Of a stretch of DNA of 64,000 bases, positions 27,301-36,319 are shown piece by piece. Within the stretch, counting starts at the first letter, position 1, and each line of letters starts with the position of its first letter. Under the pieces are notes generated by a model. The model did no database searches, had not been told where the DNA came from, and saw only the letters and a list, made by a program, of their open reading frames with translations. Position numbers and translations under genes: made by a program. The DNA is from Sphingobacterium sp. UGAL515B_05 (GTDB taxonomy: Bacteria; Bacteroidota; Bacteroidia; Sphingobacteriales; Sphingobacteriaceae): positions 5,828,001-5,892,000 of the forward strand of contig NZ_CP109907.1 in NCBI RefSeq assembly GCF_033097525.1, in the 5' to 3' direction.

Positions 27301-29715
27301 AGATTTAATAGCATATTTTTCTGTAATCCTTATATTGCTGGATTTTGCAATTACAGAAAAATCATCGCTGCTCTCTGAATAGTAAATCTGCACATCGGTA
27401 TCAAAGAGGTGGCTTGCGAAACGGTTATAAATTTCTGTGCCTATCCAACGCTCCCCCAGGTTAAAATCCAGCTCCTCAAATTTAATCGGTTCAGGTATGA
27501 CTTTTTCAAGCGCTTCCAGACTCTCCCGGGCTTCCGTGTCTTCCGGATGTTTAGCAAGGTAATTATTCAGTTGCGTAGCTTTTAAAACAACATTTCCAGC
27601 AAGAAATTTCTGAGATACTTCCAATGCGCCAGATAACGGATTGAAGAAAATATGTCCTTGCAGATCTTTCCGCAATTCGTTTTCGGTGAGGCCACTTACC
27701 TGCGCCATAAAAGCAAGATCTACGGAGCCCGTTTGATTAAGTGAAGCCGACAAAGCCTCTGAAGCGCTGGTTACAGCAATTTCTGTCATGGAGAAGCTGA
27801 CAGGACGTGCAAAAATATCTGCCTTATGGATGACACCACCAACCACCCGTTCAAGAAAAGGAACTTCATTTCCGGAAGAGTCCATTTTAATGAATTTAAT
27901 ATTTTCGGCTGTATTTAATTTTCCAAACCGTTCAGTAAACTCATCATAAGTCCTATTTAAAAGCTGTCGCCCCTCCTTATCCTCCTCTCTGCTTTTAGCT
28001 TCAATTTCATATAGCGAATGGTAGCTATCCCTAAGTTTGATATAGCTCTTGATTCGCTCCTCATCCTTTTTGGATAATTCAAGCGGATGAAAAATATAGG
28101 TTCCATCAAGACGGTTAATTTTTAGTTTCCCGACACTATTACCCGAAACAATTATAGTATCTTCGCGGTAAAATGCCTTCACTTCACCGTCAAAGGCTCT
28201 GACCTCATTTTTTAACACCGAATCATCAGGTAGTTCATGGAATAACGATGCTAACGCTGTAGCTTTTCTTCTATTTGCTGATACAGTTTTTTTTAGTACA
28301 CTTTCTTGCTGATCCGATCTACTAGCCCTTCGAGGTTTATCATCACTTGTATGAACTTCATCTGCATCAAAAAAGGAAAGCTGCTTAAAATTTGTGACCT
28401 TATTTTGGCTTGTGCTTTTCCTACTTTTCTTTGCCTTTTTAACCGATAAGTCAGCAATAACCTGATCGGAAAAAAGACTGAGTTGAGTCACTGTTTCAGA
28501 ATTACTAGCATCAGGTTTCACTTTTTTTGGAATATTTAGAGTTGTTTCTGATGTCAATTTTTTACCGACCACTTTCATGCTGTGCTCATCATAGAGCTCG
28601 CGGTTGAAATACTGCCGGAAAGCCTCTGAAAGCTTTATATGAACATCCTTTGCAATTCCAGCAACTCCACCATCATGCACATGCACCGTTGTCGGCTTCC
28701 CATATTGATCAGTATCCTGAAAAGAACGCGTAGCAATAATGTGGTTTGGATTATAAAATAAGAGGTTGCAGTTTTCTGTGGTCCCCATAAAATCCCTTGC
28801 ACTTATAGATAAGGAACGGGGCTGTGTATTTTTTTGCAGAACAATAAGGTCTGTACCGACAGACGTACCACTTTCTTCAAATAGATTATTTGGTAACCGT
28901 AGCGCAGCCACCAGACTGTGCTCCCGCATCAATGCTTCACGGATCGGATAGTTAGAAGGACTGTTCAGAACCCCCTGCGAAGTTATAAATGCTAGCAGCC
29001 CTCCTTCTCGAAGTTTATCCGTAGCTTTTAAAAAGAAATAATTATGGGCGCTCTGTGCGGCAAATTTCCGGGCCTTATCTGTACCCCTTGAATAAGTTAG
29101 ATCGAATATTGAAGTGGTTCCGAACGGAATATTACCAATAACGAGATCATATCCTGTATCTCCTTTGCCAATATTCTCAAAGCTGTCTATTCTGATATCA
29201 GCATGGGAACCATACAAATTTTTCAGGATTTTCCCTGTTATTAAGTCCTGTTCATAAGCACAAATATTTAAATTATCCAGTTCTCTAAAGGGATCAATAA
29301 AAGCTCCTACACCGGCCGATGGCTCAAGCATGCTACGAATATCTATTCCCGTTTCAAGTATAGCCTTTGCTATGCGGTCGGTAATCTCTTTCGGTGTGTA
29401 AAATGCATCCAAGATAGAGCCCTTAATTTTTGCCACATAGTCGGGATACTTACTTTGATCTTCTGTATTTTCTCTGATGAGCGTAAATAATTCCTGCGTC
29501 ATCGCAAAATAAGGCCGATCAGAAGCCTTCCAGCTATTGATGTCATCCGATGATGAGACGGGATTTAAGATAAATTTCAAGCCTCCAAATCCCGAAAAAT
29601 TACGTAGCAGCAGTTTTTCTTGCTCAGTTGCTTCCCGCCCCTCCTTTTCAATACTGAAACTTGTTGTGATGGCATCAATGTTCTGCCGTAAATGGCGTTT
29701 CTTATCGAATACCAT
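24394..29715 (-). CDS. Giant N6-adenine methylase / SNF2-type helicase of the ICE
   Basis: About 1773 residues from ATG 29715; an earlier TTG at 29736 is also in frame but less likely. Numbering here is from the longer form. The methylase part shows SAM-binding LEPSAGVGAF near 137-146 and a catalytic NIPFG at 202-206 (NPPF type). The second half is a superfamily 2 helicase: DHEVGGGKTLIMCAGAQ (Walker A-like), DHIFVDESHKFKNL (DEAH-like), LGTGVNAQKRAVAVHH and EQRDGRAVRKGN (motif VI). A coiled coil lies near the C-terminus. Such proteins are common in Bacteroidota ICEs and probably protect incoming DNA from restriction; the exact role is unproven. The ATG overlaps the end of the DUF1896 gene by 14 nt. 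Confidence 0.88.
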   Translation of the reverse strand: MVFDKKRHLRQNIDAITTSFSIEKEGREATEQEKLLLRNFSGFGGLKFILNPVSSSDDINSWKASDRPYFAMTQELFTLIRENTEDQSKYPDYVAKIKGSILDAFYTPKEITDRIAKAILETGIDIRSMLEPSAGVGAFIDPFRELDNLNICAYEQDLITGKILKNLYGSHADIRIDSFENIGKGDTGYDLVIGNIPFGTTSIFDLTYSRGTDKARKFAAQSAHNYFFLKATDKLREGGLLAFITSQGVLNSPSNYPIREALMREHSLVAALRLPNNLFEESGTSVGTDLIVLQKNTQPRSLSISARDFMGTTENCNLLFYNPNHIIATRSFQDTDQYGKPTTVHVHDGGVAGIAKDVHIKLSEAFRQYFNRELYDEHSMKVVGKKLTSETTLNIPKKVKPDASNSETVTQLSLFSDQVIADLSVKKAKKSRKSTSQNKVTNFKQLSFFDADEVHTSDDKPRRASRSDQQESVLKKTVSANRRKATALASLFHELPDDSVLKNEVRAFDGEVKAFYREDTIIVSGNSVGKLKINRLDGTYIFHPLELSKKDEERIKSYIKLRDSYHSLYEIEAKSREEDKEGRQLLNRTYDEFTERFGKLNTAENIKFIKMDSSGNEVPFLERVVGGVIHKADIFARPVSFSMTEIAVTSASEALSASLNQTGSVDLAFMAQVSGLTENELRKDLQGHIFFNPLSGALEVSQKFLAGNVVLKATQLNNYLAKHPEDTEARESLEALEKVIPEPIKFEELDFNLGERWIGTEIYNRFASHLFDTDVQIYYSESSDDFSVIAKSSNIRITEKYAIKSESRTFDGLNLLRHALVNTNPDITKTEYLTDGTAIKVKDMDAIQMANGKIDEIRHEFTDWLYHQGDNFKKELTGRYNELFNCHVRPYYDGSHQTFPGLDRRAVGIEDLYQSQKDAIYMLKSNNGGICDHEVGGGKTLIMCAGAQEMKRLGLVHKPMIIALKANVHEIAETYRKAYPFAKILYPGKKDFTPQKRLKIFGEIKNNDWDCIILTHDQFGMIPQSTELQKEILQAELMSVEQNLDALRNQGKDVSGAMLKGVEIRKKNLAVKLKTLEHDIENRKDDVVDFKMMGIDHIFVDESHKFKNLMFNTRHERVAGLGNVQGSQKALNLLFAIRTIQERNGKDLGATFLSGTTISNSLTELYCLFKFLRPKALVRQGINCFDAWAAIYARKSIDYEFSVANNIVQKERFRHFIKVPELAQFYTEITDYRTAADIGIDRPIKNEILYNIPPTPDQEIFIKKLMEFAKSGNAELLGRAPLTPTEQKAKMLIATDFARKMSLDMRLISSRYRDDPGNKASVCAANIAKYYKNFNAQKGTQFVFSDLGTFKPGEWNIYSEIKRKLVEDHGIPAEEMRFIQEAKTEDQRKELIKATNEGKIRVLFGSTETLGTGVNAQKRAVAVHHLDIPWRPSDLEQRDGRAVRKGNEIAKFFADNKVDVFIYAVEKSLDAYKFNTLANKQRFIGQLKSNTIAVRILDEGGMDEVSGMNFSEYVALLSGNTDLLEKAKVEKKISVLESEKHAFLRSKWSSSSKLESLQEELEARKSRLARLNADWENFGNRVQKSQDGKVLNPIMLEGLRSDPDVKEIGAKLAKLAEASRTGGDYEEIGTLYGFRLLVKTEMTQKEGSGSTERDNRFFVCGEGNIKYTHNNGIMASDAERASLNFLSALQKLPGLIDEENKKVNQLTADQIVLSDIVNCSWNKEKMLAALKTELAAVERKIQASLEIKDDGGSAQHVKSETEIELKNSSAFKL

Positions 29716-30139
29716 TTTGCTCAATCCAAATAGCAATAAAACCTGTTAACTCAGTATACAGCAGATCGTAATCAGTTGTATAGGCAAAATCATCAGTCAA
29801 TTCATAATGGTCAAAGCATTCCTGGCATTTTGGAAGGATCTTGAGTGCAAAATCGCGATAATCGAGTTCATCAAAAACATCAGAAAATTCGTAGGACAGA
29901 ACCTCAAACAGAGAATCAAATTTAGAAAAGTGCAATCCCTCATAAAGAATACCGTCGGCGATCTCATTACATTCATCAATAGGATTGCCTGCCCTAAATG
30001 CGCCATCGTATGCGTTTGCTGCCCACCTGGCGCGCTGCTCAATAAAATTTGTATCAGCAGATCTTTCAGGAAAACTTGAATCAATGTGATCCTGCAACTT
30101 TAATTGGTAATAGGAATAGTCCTGGTTATGCTTTTTCAT
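29702..30139 (-). CDS. DUF1896 protein
   Basis: 145 residues with the DUF1896 signature SYYQLKLQDHIDSSFPE, FIEQRARWAANAYDGAFRAG, and ILYEGLHFSKFDSLFEVL. It is acidic and soluble. These proteins are found in Bacteroidota conjugative elements directly upstream of the giant methylase-helicase, as here (14-nt overlap), which suggests a shared job, perhaps as a regulator or partner. The function is unknown. Confidence 0.85.
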   Translation of the reverse strand: MKKHNQDYSYYQLKLQDHIDSSFPERSADTNFIEQRARWAANAYDGAFRAGNPIDECNEIADGILYEGLHFSKFDSLFEVLSYEFSDVFDELDYRDFALKILPKCQECFDHYELTDDFAYTTDYDLLYTELTGFIAIWIEQNGIR

Positions 30140-30250
30140 ATTGCTATAATTTTTTTAAGTTTTATAGCGGTAAACCTAGCTTGGCTGAGCTGCACTGTTG
30201 GCAATGTGTCCTATCCGTTCCTGTTCTTGCATCGATATTCCTAAAACCTT

Positions 30251-30287
30251 ATAAAAAAAGAAACCCGGAACCATTTAAGGCTCCAGG
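30251..30287 (-). terminator. Terminator after topoisomerase III gene
   Basis: On the minus strand, a 9-bp stem (30287-30279 with 30272-30264, two G-T pairs) with loop TTAAAT is followed by a T-rich run (complement of 30251-30263). It separates topB from the DUF1896/methylase unit. Confidence 0.75.
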
Positions 30288-30313
30288 CTTCACTAACCAA
30301 ATCACATCGTGAA

Positions 30314-32398
30314 CTATTTGTATTTATGTTTCTTTTTTTCTTCAAATTCAAAAGTGGTCGAACCAGATCCGTCCAGTAAAATATAAGCGCTAAATGGTTT
30401 CTTATTTCTACCCACCATTTTTTTTATTAAAGGTGTTCGCCGTTTTGTTAAAAGCGCTTCAATTTCTTTGTATTGTAACTGGACACCACAAATGTTTCGG
30501 AATAATTTCCAGCCACACTCCTCATCTGTGCATTTTATTATTTTTTCACGGAGCATTACAGCAGAACTGCATTTAGGGCAGCTTAGATGTACGGTATTTG
30601 CTGATTTTCTTCTAGAATTCAATAGCTCATTGGTGATCTCCTGTACCATCAGCTCTACCTCAGCATGAAAAATCCCGGCATCCAGTTGGCCATTTTCGAT
30701 TTTTTCAAATGCAATTTCCCACTGCGCAGTCATTGCCGCATCAGCAATTTTCTTATCGGCTACAATTTCGTAAACAAGCATCCCCTTATCTGTAGGAACA
30801 ATAGCCTTGCTTTCTCTTTTGACGTACCCGCGGTCAAATAAGGTTTCAATCACAGCAGCTCTTGTTGCCGGCGTTCCTATACCTAAGCTTTTGAGGATCT
30901 TGCGCTCCTGTCCATTTTCTACCATAGAACCAATATTTTCCATCTTATGAAGCAGATCAGCTTCCGTGTATAGTGTTGGAGGTTTGGTTTTCTTTGAAAG
31001 TACCTCTAAACTGTCTATTTTAACCTGGATTCCTACTTGCAAATCTGGAAAATCGGTAACCAGATCATCACCTTCCTCATCAAAATCACCGTTGACAATT
31101 TTCCACCCTGCAGAAACAATTTTGACAACCTTCAAATCGAAATCATAATGGAGAATACCAAATTTCACATTTGTGATTTCTTTATGGCATGCAGGCGAAA
31201 TAGCTTCCAGCACGCGCCTGGCGATTATATCATAGAGAACATCCTCGTCAGCGTTCAATCGGGTCGGAATATTTTCAGTAATCAGTATACCATGATGGTC
31301 TGTGACTTTGACATCATTTACAATATGTCTGTTGTAGCGTTCCCACTTGATGGTATCAACAGAATCTTTGCAGGAAGATCGAGAACCTAAGGCAAGAATC
31401 AGTGCGGGTATTTCAGGCCAGACATCTTCGGGAATATATTTGGATCCTGTTCGAGGATAGGTTATAAATTTCTTTTCGTAAAGCTGCTGGGCGATTTCCA
31501 GGGTCCGCTGAGCAGAGTAACCGAGCTTTTTATTTGCCTCTTTCTGCAGTCCTGTCAGATCAAATAGAAGTGGCGCTTGACTTGTGCCAGCTTTCTTTTC
31601 TACCTGTTTCACTTCTGCCACTCCGACACGTTGCAAAATCCTCCTTACTGATTCAGCTTTTTCTTTATCTTCAAACTTATCTGTCGAAAAACTCTTAATA
31701 CGAGTACCTTCTTTTATAGAAGAAAGTTCAAGCTGAAAGTAGTTTTTAACCTCAAATGATTCACACGCTAGAAAACGCTGACAAATTAATGCAAGAGTGG
31801 GCGTCTGTACCCTTCCAAGAGAAAAAAGTCCATCACCTAAGGCAACGGTCAGCGCCTGCGTAGCATTGATTCCTACAAGCCAATCGCATTCAGACCGCTG
31901 CTTACCGGCTAGAAAAAGACCATTGAAATCGCTTCCCGGCAAGAGATTTTTGAATCCATCGATTATGGCCTTTTCAGTAAGGCTGTTAATCCAAAGTCGC
32001 TCAAAGGGCTTTGTGCAGCCGAGATATTGATAGATAAACCGGAAGATAACTTCGCCCTCACGTCCTGCATCAGTCGCCACGATTATACTTTCGCACCGCT
32101 TAAATACAGTCTCAACTACTGCAAGCTGCCGTTTTGATCCCTCATCAACAATAAGGCCTTTACCCGACTTTATTTTTCTTCCTATTAATTTGAATCTTGA
32201 TGGAATAATGGGAAGGGATTCCCTACTGAATCCCTTAATCCCATAATCTTCCGGCATAGCAAGACCTACTAGATGTCCCAGTGCCCAGGTCACCAGAAAA
32301 CCTCCGCCTTCACAATATCCGTCTTTTTTATCTGTTGCACCTACAATACGTGCAAGCTCATAAGCTACTGAGGGCTTTTCCGCAATAATTGCTTTCAT
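30314..32398 (-). CDS. topB: DNA topoisomerase III (Exc-like)
   Basis: 694 residues from ATG 32398 (MKAIIAEKPSVAYELARIVG); a TTG 9 nt upstream is also in frame but overlaps the previous stop. This type IA topoisomerase has a Toprim domain at the N-terminus with the acidic cluster ATDAGREGEV, and the catalytic tyrosine in FITYPRTGSKY (about residue 314). A C-terminal zinc-finger-like part has CPKCSSAVML and CTDEECGWKL. In CTnDOT the equivalent gene, exc, lies in the excision operon, as here downstream of the Xis-like gene. It relaxes or decatenates DNA and may aid ICE excision or transfer. Confidence 0.95.
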   Translation of the reverse strand: MKAIIAEKPSVAYELARIVGATDKKDGYCEGGGFLVTWALGHLVGLAMPEDYGIKGFSRESLPIIPSRFKLIGRKIKSGKGLIVDEGSKRQLAVVETVFKRCESIIVATDAGREGEVIFRFIYQYLGCTKPFERLWINSLTEKAIIDGFKNLLPGSDFNGLFLAGKQRSECDWLVGINATQALTVALGDGLFSLGRVQTPTLALICQRFLACESFEVKNYFQLELSSIKEGTRIKSFSTDKFEDKEKAESVRRILQRVGVAEVKQVEKKAGTSQAPLLFDLTGLQKEANKKLGYSAQRTLEIAQQLYEKKFITYPRTGSKYIPEDVWPEIPALILALGSRSSCKDSVDTIKWERYNRHIVNDVKVTDHHGILITENIPTRLNADEDVLYDIIARRVLEAISPACHKEITNVKFGILHYDFDLKVVKIVSAGWKIVNGDFDEEGDDLVTDFPDLQVGIQVKIDSLEVLSKKTKPPTLYTEADLLHKMENIGSMVENGQERKILKSLGIGTPATRAAVIETLFDRGYVKRESKAIVPTDKGMLVYEIVADKKIADAAMTAQWEIAFEKIENGQLDAGIFHAEVELMVQEITNELLNSRRKSANTVHLSCPKCSSAVMLREKIIKCTDEECGWKLFRNICGVQLQYKEIEALLTKRRTPLIKKMVGRNKKPFSAYILLDGSGSTTFEFEEKKKHKYK

Positions 32399-32403
32399 TA
32401 GGA

Positions 32404-33783
32404 TCAATTCATTTTTTGTTTTCTGATATTTTCCTTCTTCACAGTACCGTTCTGAACCGCATTTTTATTCGTAGAAGTCTCCTCTTTTTCTTGCACTCGC
32501 CCCTGTTTCTCTGTCTGTTTTTGAGATTTTTCCTGATTGGGATGATCAAAATCGAATTCTAATCTTCCGCTCTCTTTATTTTGCCAGACATAGCCTGAGT
32601 AAAGTTTTGTGCCTTCTTTATTGACAATATCTTTCACATGAATCACTTCACCATCCTGCAAAAGCTTCTTTTCCTTTTCATCCAAAACTTTACCTCTAAA
32701 TTCATCAGGGATGCCCTCAACCTGCGCCTGTTGTTGGCTCTCGCCCTGTCCGACAAAAACAAGTTTTTTCGCGTCGGCGTTATATTGTAGATGCTGATTG
32801 AAGACTTCTCCCGTCTTCGAGTTTACCATACCTTCCACAAGGACCTGTTTACCCTCCAGCAGTTCAGCTTTTTGCTCCGGACTGAGTTTCACACCACCAA
32901 ATTTTTCACTGATCTTGATCAGATCTACTGGAAAGGACACAACCTCATTGGTTAATTTGTCAATACTAATGAGAGCCTTCACCTTCGAACCGTCGGAATA
33001 ATTTGTAAGTTCCGCAACGCGCCCCATGTTCCCTGTTTTCTTTAAATTATCCCGATCCTCAGCTGTAAAAGAATGGCCATAAAACTGATTTTTAAGATCT
33101 GGTTCCACTCGGACTCCATGAGCCATCACGACAACTTTGTCCTGTACTTTCCGTAATGAAAGCCGTGCATCTCCTTTCATCACAACACCATCAAAATTCC
33201 CTTCAAGTCGGTAAATCCCATCAGATTTATACCCTTTCAGCAGTTTCTCAAGTTGTCCGTTTTTTTCAAGCAGTTCACGATTTAAATTCAGTTTTTCAAG
33301 TGATGTCCAGTCGATCTCCTGAGCATTGTACTTATGAGGTCTACTCTCCGTTGCGGGCGCTGTGCCCTCCGATGTTTGATTTGTTTCCATATTTTTATTA
33401 TTTAACTTATTGTCATATTTGATTTCAAGTGCATCAAGAAGCTTAATACCCTCGGGAGTGGGATGGTCAATGGCTTTCTGTAGCTTCTTAGCAACTTCAT
33501 CCAGATTAATTTCAGGAGACCTGAAAAACCGGAAGGATAATGGATCATTGAGCCGGCGCCAGAAGTTCGAAAAGAAATTGCTTATAGCGTCCCCCTTATC
33601 CACACGCATAAAATCCAGAAGATTTGACTTCTTAGGTGTAGAAGTTTGCAGATTCCCTTCCTCATCCATACCCTTTACCGCCTCGATACGGTTCTTCTTT
33701 TTATCAAGTACTAAAAGAATATCGGAAAGAGCTTCAAGTACTTGCTGCGGCTGGTTTTCTTTAGAAATAGTTTGTTCGTTCAT
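32404..33783 (-). CDS. DUF4099/DUF3945 protein of the excision module
   Basis: 459 residues. The N-terminal part (about residues 1-125) is a charged helical segment. The middle has the DUF4099 pattern YNAQEIDWTSLEKLNLNREL and LEKNGQLEKLLKGYKSDGIY. The later part carries DUF3945-like repeats (FGGVKLSPEQKAELLEGKQV, VLVEGMVNSKTGEVFNQHLQ; then EFRGKVLDEKEKKLLQDGEV). The tail is Lys/Gln-rich. It stands immediately before topB, in the position of CTnDOT orf3, and shares its transcript. The function is unknown. Confidence 0.85.
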   Translation of the reverse strand: MNEQTISKENQPQQVLEALSDILLVLDKKKNRIEAVKGMDEEGNLQTSTPKKSNLLDFMRVDKGDAISNFFSNFWRRLNDPLSFRFFRSPEINLDEVAKKLQKAIDHPTPEGIKLLDALEIKYDNKLNNKNMETNQTSEGTAPATESRPHKYNAQEIDWTSLEKLNLNRELLEKNGQLEKLLKGYKSDGIYRLEGNFDGVVMKGDARLSLRKVQDKVVVMAHGVRVEPDLKNQFYGHSFTAEDRDNLKKTGNMGRVAELTNYSDGSKVKALISIDKLTNEVVSFPVDLIKISEKFGGVKLSPEQKAELLEGKQVLVEGMVNSKTGEVFNQHLQYNADAKKLVFVGQGESQQQAQVEGIPDEFRGKVLDEKEKKLLQDGEVIHVKDIVNKEGTKLYSGYVWQNKESGRLEFDFDHPNQEKSQKQTEKQGRVQEKEETSTNKNAVQNGTVKKENIRKQKMN

Positions 33784-33854
33784 AATAGAAAGTCTTTAAG
33801 TGCTTGAAATTATTGGAAGGATTTTAAGTGTAAGTCCCACTCTCTTTTTGTTTC

Positions 33855-34154
33855 CTACATAGGCGTATACTTTCCCCCATGGTAACTGTCACGGATAAAC
33901 TGGTGGACGTCAGAACTTTTGTAGAACACTTTTCCACTAATTGTAAAGTATTTGATCTTACCGATGGTACGGTAGCGTTGCAGACAACGGTATGTTATCT
34001 TTAACATTTGCAGAACGTCCTGGTTGTCCAATAATTCTTCGCCGTCGATACTGAGCCTTTTCTTTTCTCTATTTTCGATATCACCGGCAAGGACGTCGAA
34101 TCTTTTCATGATTCGTTCCATCCAATTCAAAAATTCAACTCTGTCAATATTCAT
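33855..34154 (-). CDS. Helix-turn-helix Xis-like protein
   Basis: 99 residues. An excisionase/MerR-type helix-turn-helix is visible at about 41-92: LDNQDVLQMLKITYRCLQRY, RTIGKIKYFTISGKVFYKSS, DVHQFI. It corresponds in position and type to Xis2c/Xis2d of CTnDOT, small DNA-bending or regulatory proteins needed for excision. Only one such gene is present here, where CTnDOT has two. Its 5' region (34155-34343) contains ATGGGTA repeats that could be an RteC target. Confidence 0.8.
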   Translation of the reverse strand: MNIDRVEFLNWMERIMKRFDVLAGDIENREKKRLSIDGEELLDNQDVLQMLKITYRCLQRYRTIGKIKYFTISGKVFYKSSDVHQFIRDSYHGGKYTPM

Positions 34155-34223
34155 AGCCTTTTGCTGTTTGGTTTACTGAGCCAAAATTGGCCTTGTTTTT
34201 CCGGCAAAATCTAACAGGGTGCA

Positions 34224-34337
34224 TACCCATATGCTAGTCAGATATAATTTTTTTTTGCAGCCTTTCTTTGTGTGATTTTTGCCTGGGAGAGCATATTAGA
34301 AACATCTACATGGGTACGATATGACTTGGTATGGGTA
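34224..34337. promoter_or_regulatory. ATGGGTA repeats upstream of the Xis-like gene
   Basis: The heptamer ATGGGTA occurs on the plus strand at 34310-34316 and 34331-34337, exactly 21 bp apart (two helical turns), and on the minus strand at 34230-34224 within the palindrome-like GCATACCCATATGC. In CTnDOT, RteC binds inverted half-sites upstream of the xis2c promoter, so this is a candidate RteC operator. The last copy borders the rteC terminator. Confidence 0.4.
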
Positions 34338-34370
34338 AAAAAAGAAGGATAACCCGTTGGATTACCCTTC
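34334..34370 (-). terminator. Terminator after rteC
   Basis: On the minus strand, 12-base arms (34370-34359 and 34355-34344, one G-T pair) with a short AAC loop are followed by a run of seven T. It lies 24 nt downstream of the rteC stop and separates it from the xis operon. Confidence 0.88.
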
Positions 34371-34393
34371 ATATATATTGATTCTCTTCCAAT

Positions 34394-35236
34394 CTATAAA
34401 TCATTGTCCATATATTGTTCAAGATTGTATTTTAGCGAATGTAGAAAGCGGGCTCTTTGTCCTGCTCTAAATTTCATCTGGTAAAACGCATGATGAATGT
34501 CACCGAGACTTACCTCAAATATATCCTCAAAGAGCTGGCTGATTTTCCGAATTCCAACACGGCCATTTGAAACACTTCTTGAAATGTGAAGGGCATAGAT
34601 AAGCTCAATTAGAGCATTCTTTGAATCAGTCCACGAAAATTCGGCATCTTCACTGATATCGAAATCATCGTTATTTGTAGGTTCGACTCTGTTGAATTTT
34701 CCCGAAAGGTAAGAATGATAAAGATCGTAAGCCTTGATCTGCGCGACCTTATAATCGTAATAAGTCGAAAAATCCCTGTCAACCTCAAAGAAGAAGCTAT
34801 CTACTCCATCAAAGTAGTTTATATTTCCTAGTCTATAATAGAACTCATCTTTGTCTGACCTACCGGTACGATAATAACTGTAAAAATCTGAAGAAGCTAT
34901 ATTTTTTTTATATTCCTTGTTGAGTAGCTTAAGCTGCTCCGTATAGTAGGCGCCGGTTAATTCCGAATTTAAAGGGCTATATGCTTCAATTTTTACTACC
35001 TTATTGTAAAACATAAGCCTGCCCAGAATTTCCGGTTTAACTCTTTTAAAAAAAATAATTTCGTCCAGAATACTCTCAAAACCTTTCTGACTGATTTGTG
35101 CTTTTAATTCGGTTAGAGTCTTATCAAGAAATGAAACCATGTGGAAAGCTTCATCAATAGCACTCCTTGTACTCCTTGATACATTTATCTCTTCCTTTTC
35201 AATAGTTAATAAAATGTTTTTATATGCCTGTTTCAT
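34394..35236 (-). CDS. rteC: RteC, regulator of ICE excision
   Basis: 280 residues from ATG 35236 (MKQAYKNILLTIEKEEINVS); the frame extends upstream but without a better start. The body matches RteC: ILDEIIFFKRVKPEILGRLM, FYNKVVKIEAYSPL, then GNINYFDGVDSFFFEVDRDF. The C-terminal part has a helix-turn-helix-like segment (VGIRKISQLFEDIFEVSLGD). In CTnDOT, RteC activates the xis-exc excision operon. Here rteC stands just upstream of that operon on the same strand. No rteA/rteB two-component genes or tetQ are in the window, so its induction signal is not visible. Confidence 0.9.
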   Translation of the reverse strand: MKQAYKNILLTIEKEEINVSRSTRSAIDEAFHMVSFLDKTLTELKAQISQKGFESILDEIIFFKRVKPEILGRLMFYNKVVKIEAYSPLNSELTGAYYTEQLKLLNKEYKKNIASSDFYSYYRTGRSDKDEFYYRLGNINYFDGVDSFFFEVDRDFSTYYDYKVAQIKAYDLYHSYLSGKFNRVEPTNNDDFDISEDAEFSWTDSKNALIELIYALHISRSVSNGRVGIRKISQLFEDIFEVSLGDIHHAFYQMKFRAGQRARFLHSLKYNLEQYMDNDL

Positions 35237-35707
35237 ATGATTGTTTTTTAAAGTGATTATGCCCCACACTTTAAAATATATCCCGATGTGTTGAGATAAA
35301 ACAAAAATAAATATACACTATAATTTATTTCTTAATCATTGATTATAAGGGGTTTTAATTATTCGTAGTAAGTTAATTATTATCCGCTCGCTTCTAATAA
35401 AGATTTGAGTATATAACAGAAGTTGCTTAATTTGACAGGTAAGTTTTAGGTATTACAATAAAAAATAATAATACTAAAAAGAAATACATATAGCGTATTT
35501 GTATTAATTCCAGAAATACAGTGTACTTTTTCTAACAGATCTTTTTCATAGGTCAAAAATTGCAGTGTGGTTTTCATAATAACAAATTAAATACTATTTC
35601 CGACCATTTTTTTTGATAAAAAGCAAAAAAATCAGGTTTAATTGAAATTTTAATCGTAAATTACGTTTATCATTAATAACCACCAATTCAACTTCTACAA
35701 AGTCTAA
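35237..35707. other. AT-rich divergent intergenic region
   Basis: Between rteC (leftward) and the Crp/Fnr gene (rightward) there is 471 bp of very AT-rich DNA with no protein-like frame. On the minus strand, TATTTTTG at 35309-35302 fits the Bacteroidota -7 element TAnnTTTG and may drive rteC. No clear -33 element is seen. Confidence 0.4.
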
Positions 35708-36319
35708 ATGAAAAATCTGGTAAGTACATTGGAAGAAAACTCAGCGAAAGAAACCCTTTTAAAGTTTCTTGATAGTATTCATTCCATGTCGCCAGGGCTA
35801 CGAGACGCTTTATTGTTAAATACATATTTGCAAAAAGTAAACAAGAAGCATATTCTACTTAATATCGATGAAATCCAGAAGTCACTTTTCTTTGTGGTCA
35901 AAGGTTTAGTACGCTCCTACTACCTTGACAGTTTTGGAAAGGATATGACGTCTTGGCTACTCTTTGAAGGGGATCTAGCAATTTCTGTATATAGCTTTTT
36001 CAGTCAGAAACGATCTTTTGAAGTTTTGGAAGCTATAGAAGAAACAAGTTTTCTTGTACTTAGCCATGAGAAGCTCATGCAGCTCTATCAGCAGTTTCCT
36101 GAATTCAATTATATCGGGAGAATTCTAACTGAGACCTATTATATAAAAGCCGAGGAGAAGGCCAATGAATTACGTGTTTTTAGTGCAACAGAACGGTATC
36201 AACATTTAATCAGAAAATACCCGAATATCGTTGCACGCGTCCCTTTAGGAATGATTTCTTCGTACCTTGGAATAACGCAGTCTACATTAAGTAGGATCCG
36301 TTCAAAAACGGTACTTTAA
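35708..36319 (+). CDS. Crp/Fnr-family transcriptional regulator
   Basis: 203 residues. The N-terminal cyclic-nucleotide-binding fold is recognisable (KSLFFVVKGLVRSYYLDSFG, KDMTSWLLFEGDLAISVYSF), followed by a dimerisation helix and a short C-terminal helix-turn-helix (MISSYLGITQSTLSRIRSKT). This compact type without a clear cAMP pocket is common in Bacteroidota. It stands at the edge of the ICE, divergent from rteC; it could be ICE cargo. The target is unknown. Confidence 0.85.
   Translation: MKNLVSTLEENSAKETLLKFLDSIHSMSPGLRDALLLNTYLQKVNKKHILLNIDEIQKSLFFVVKGLVRSYYLDSFGKDMTSWLLFEGDLAISVYSFFSQKRSFEVLEAIEETSFLVLSHEKLMQLYQQFPEFNYIGRILTETYYIKAEEKANELRVFSATERYQHLIRKYPNIVARVPLGMISSYLGITQSTLSRIRSKTVL

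Noticed and set aside
29716..29736. TTG start for the methylase-helicase
   Set aside because: An ATG seven codons later starts the conserved-looking part and is preferred; the difference is only seven residues.
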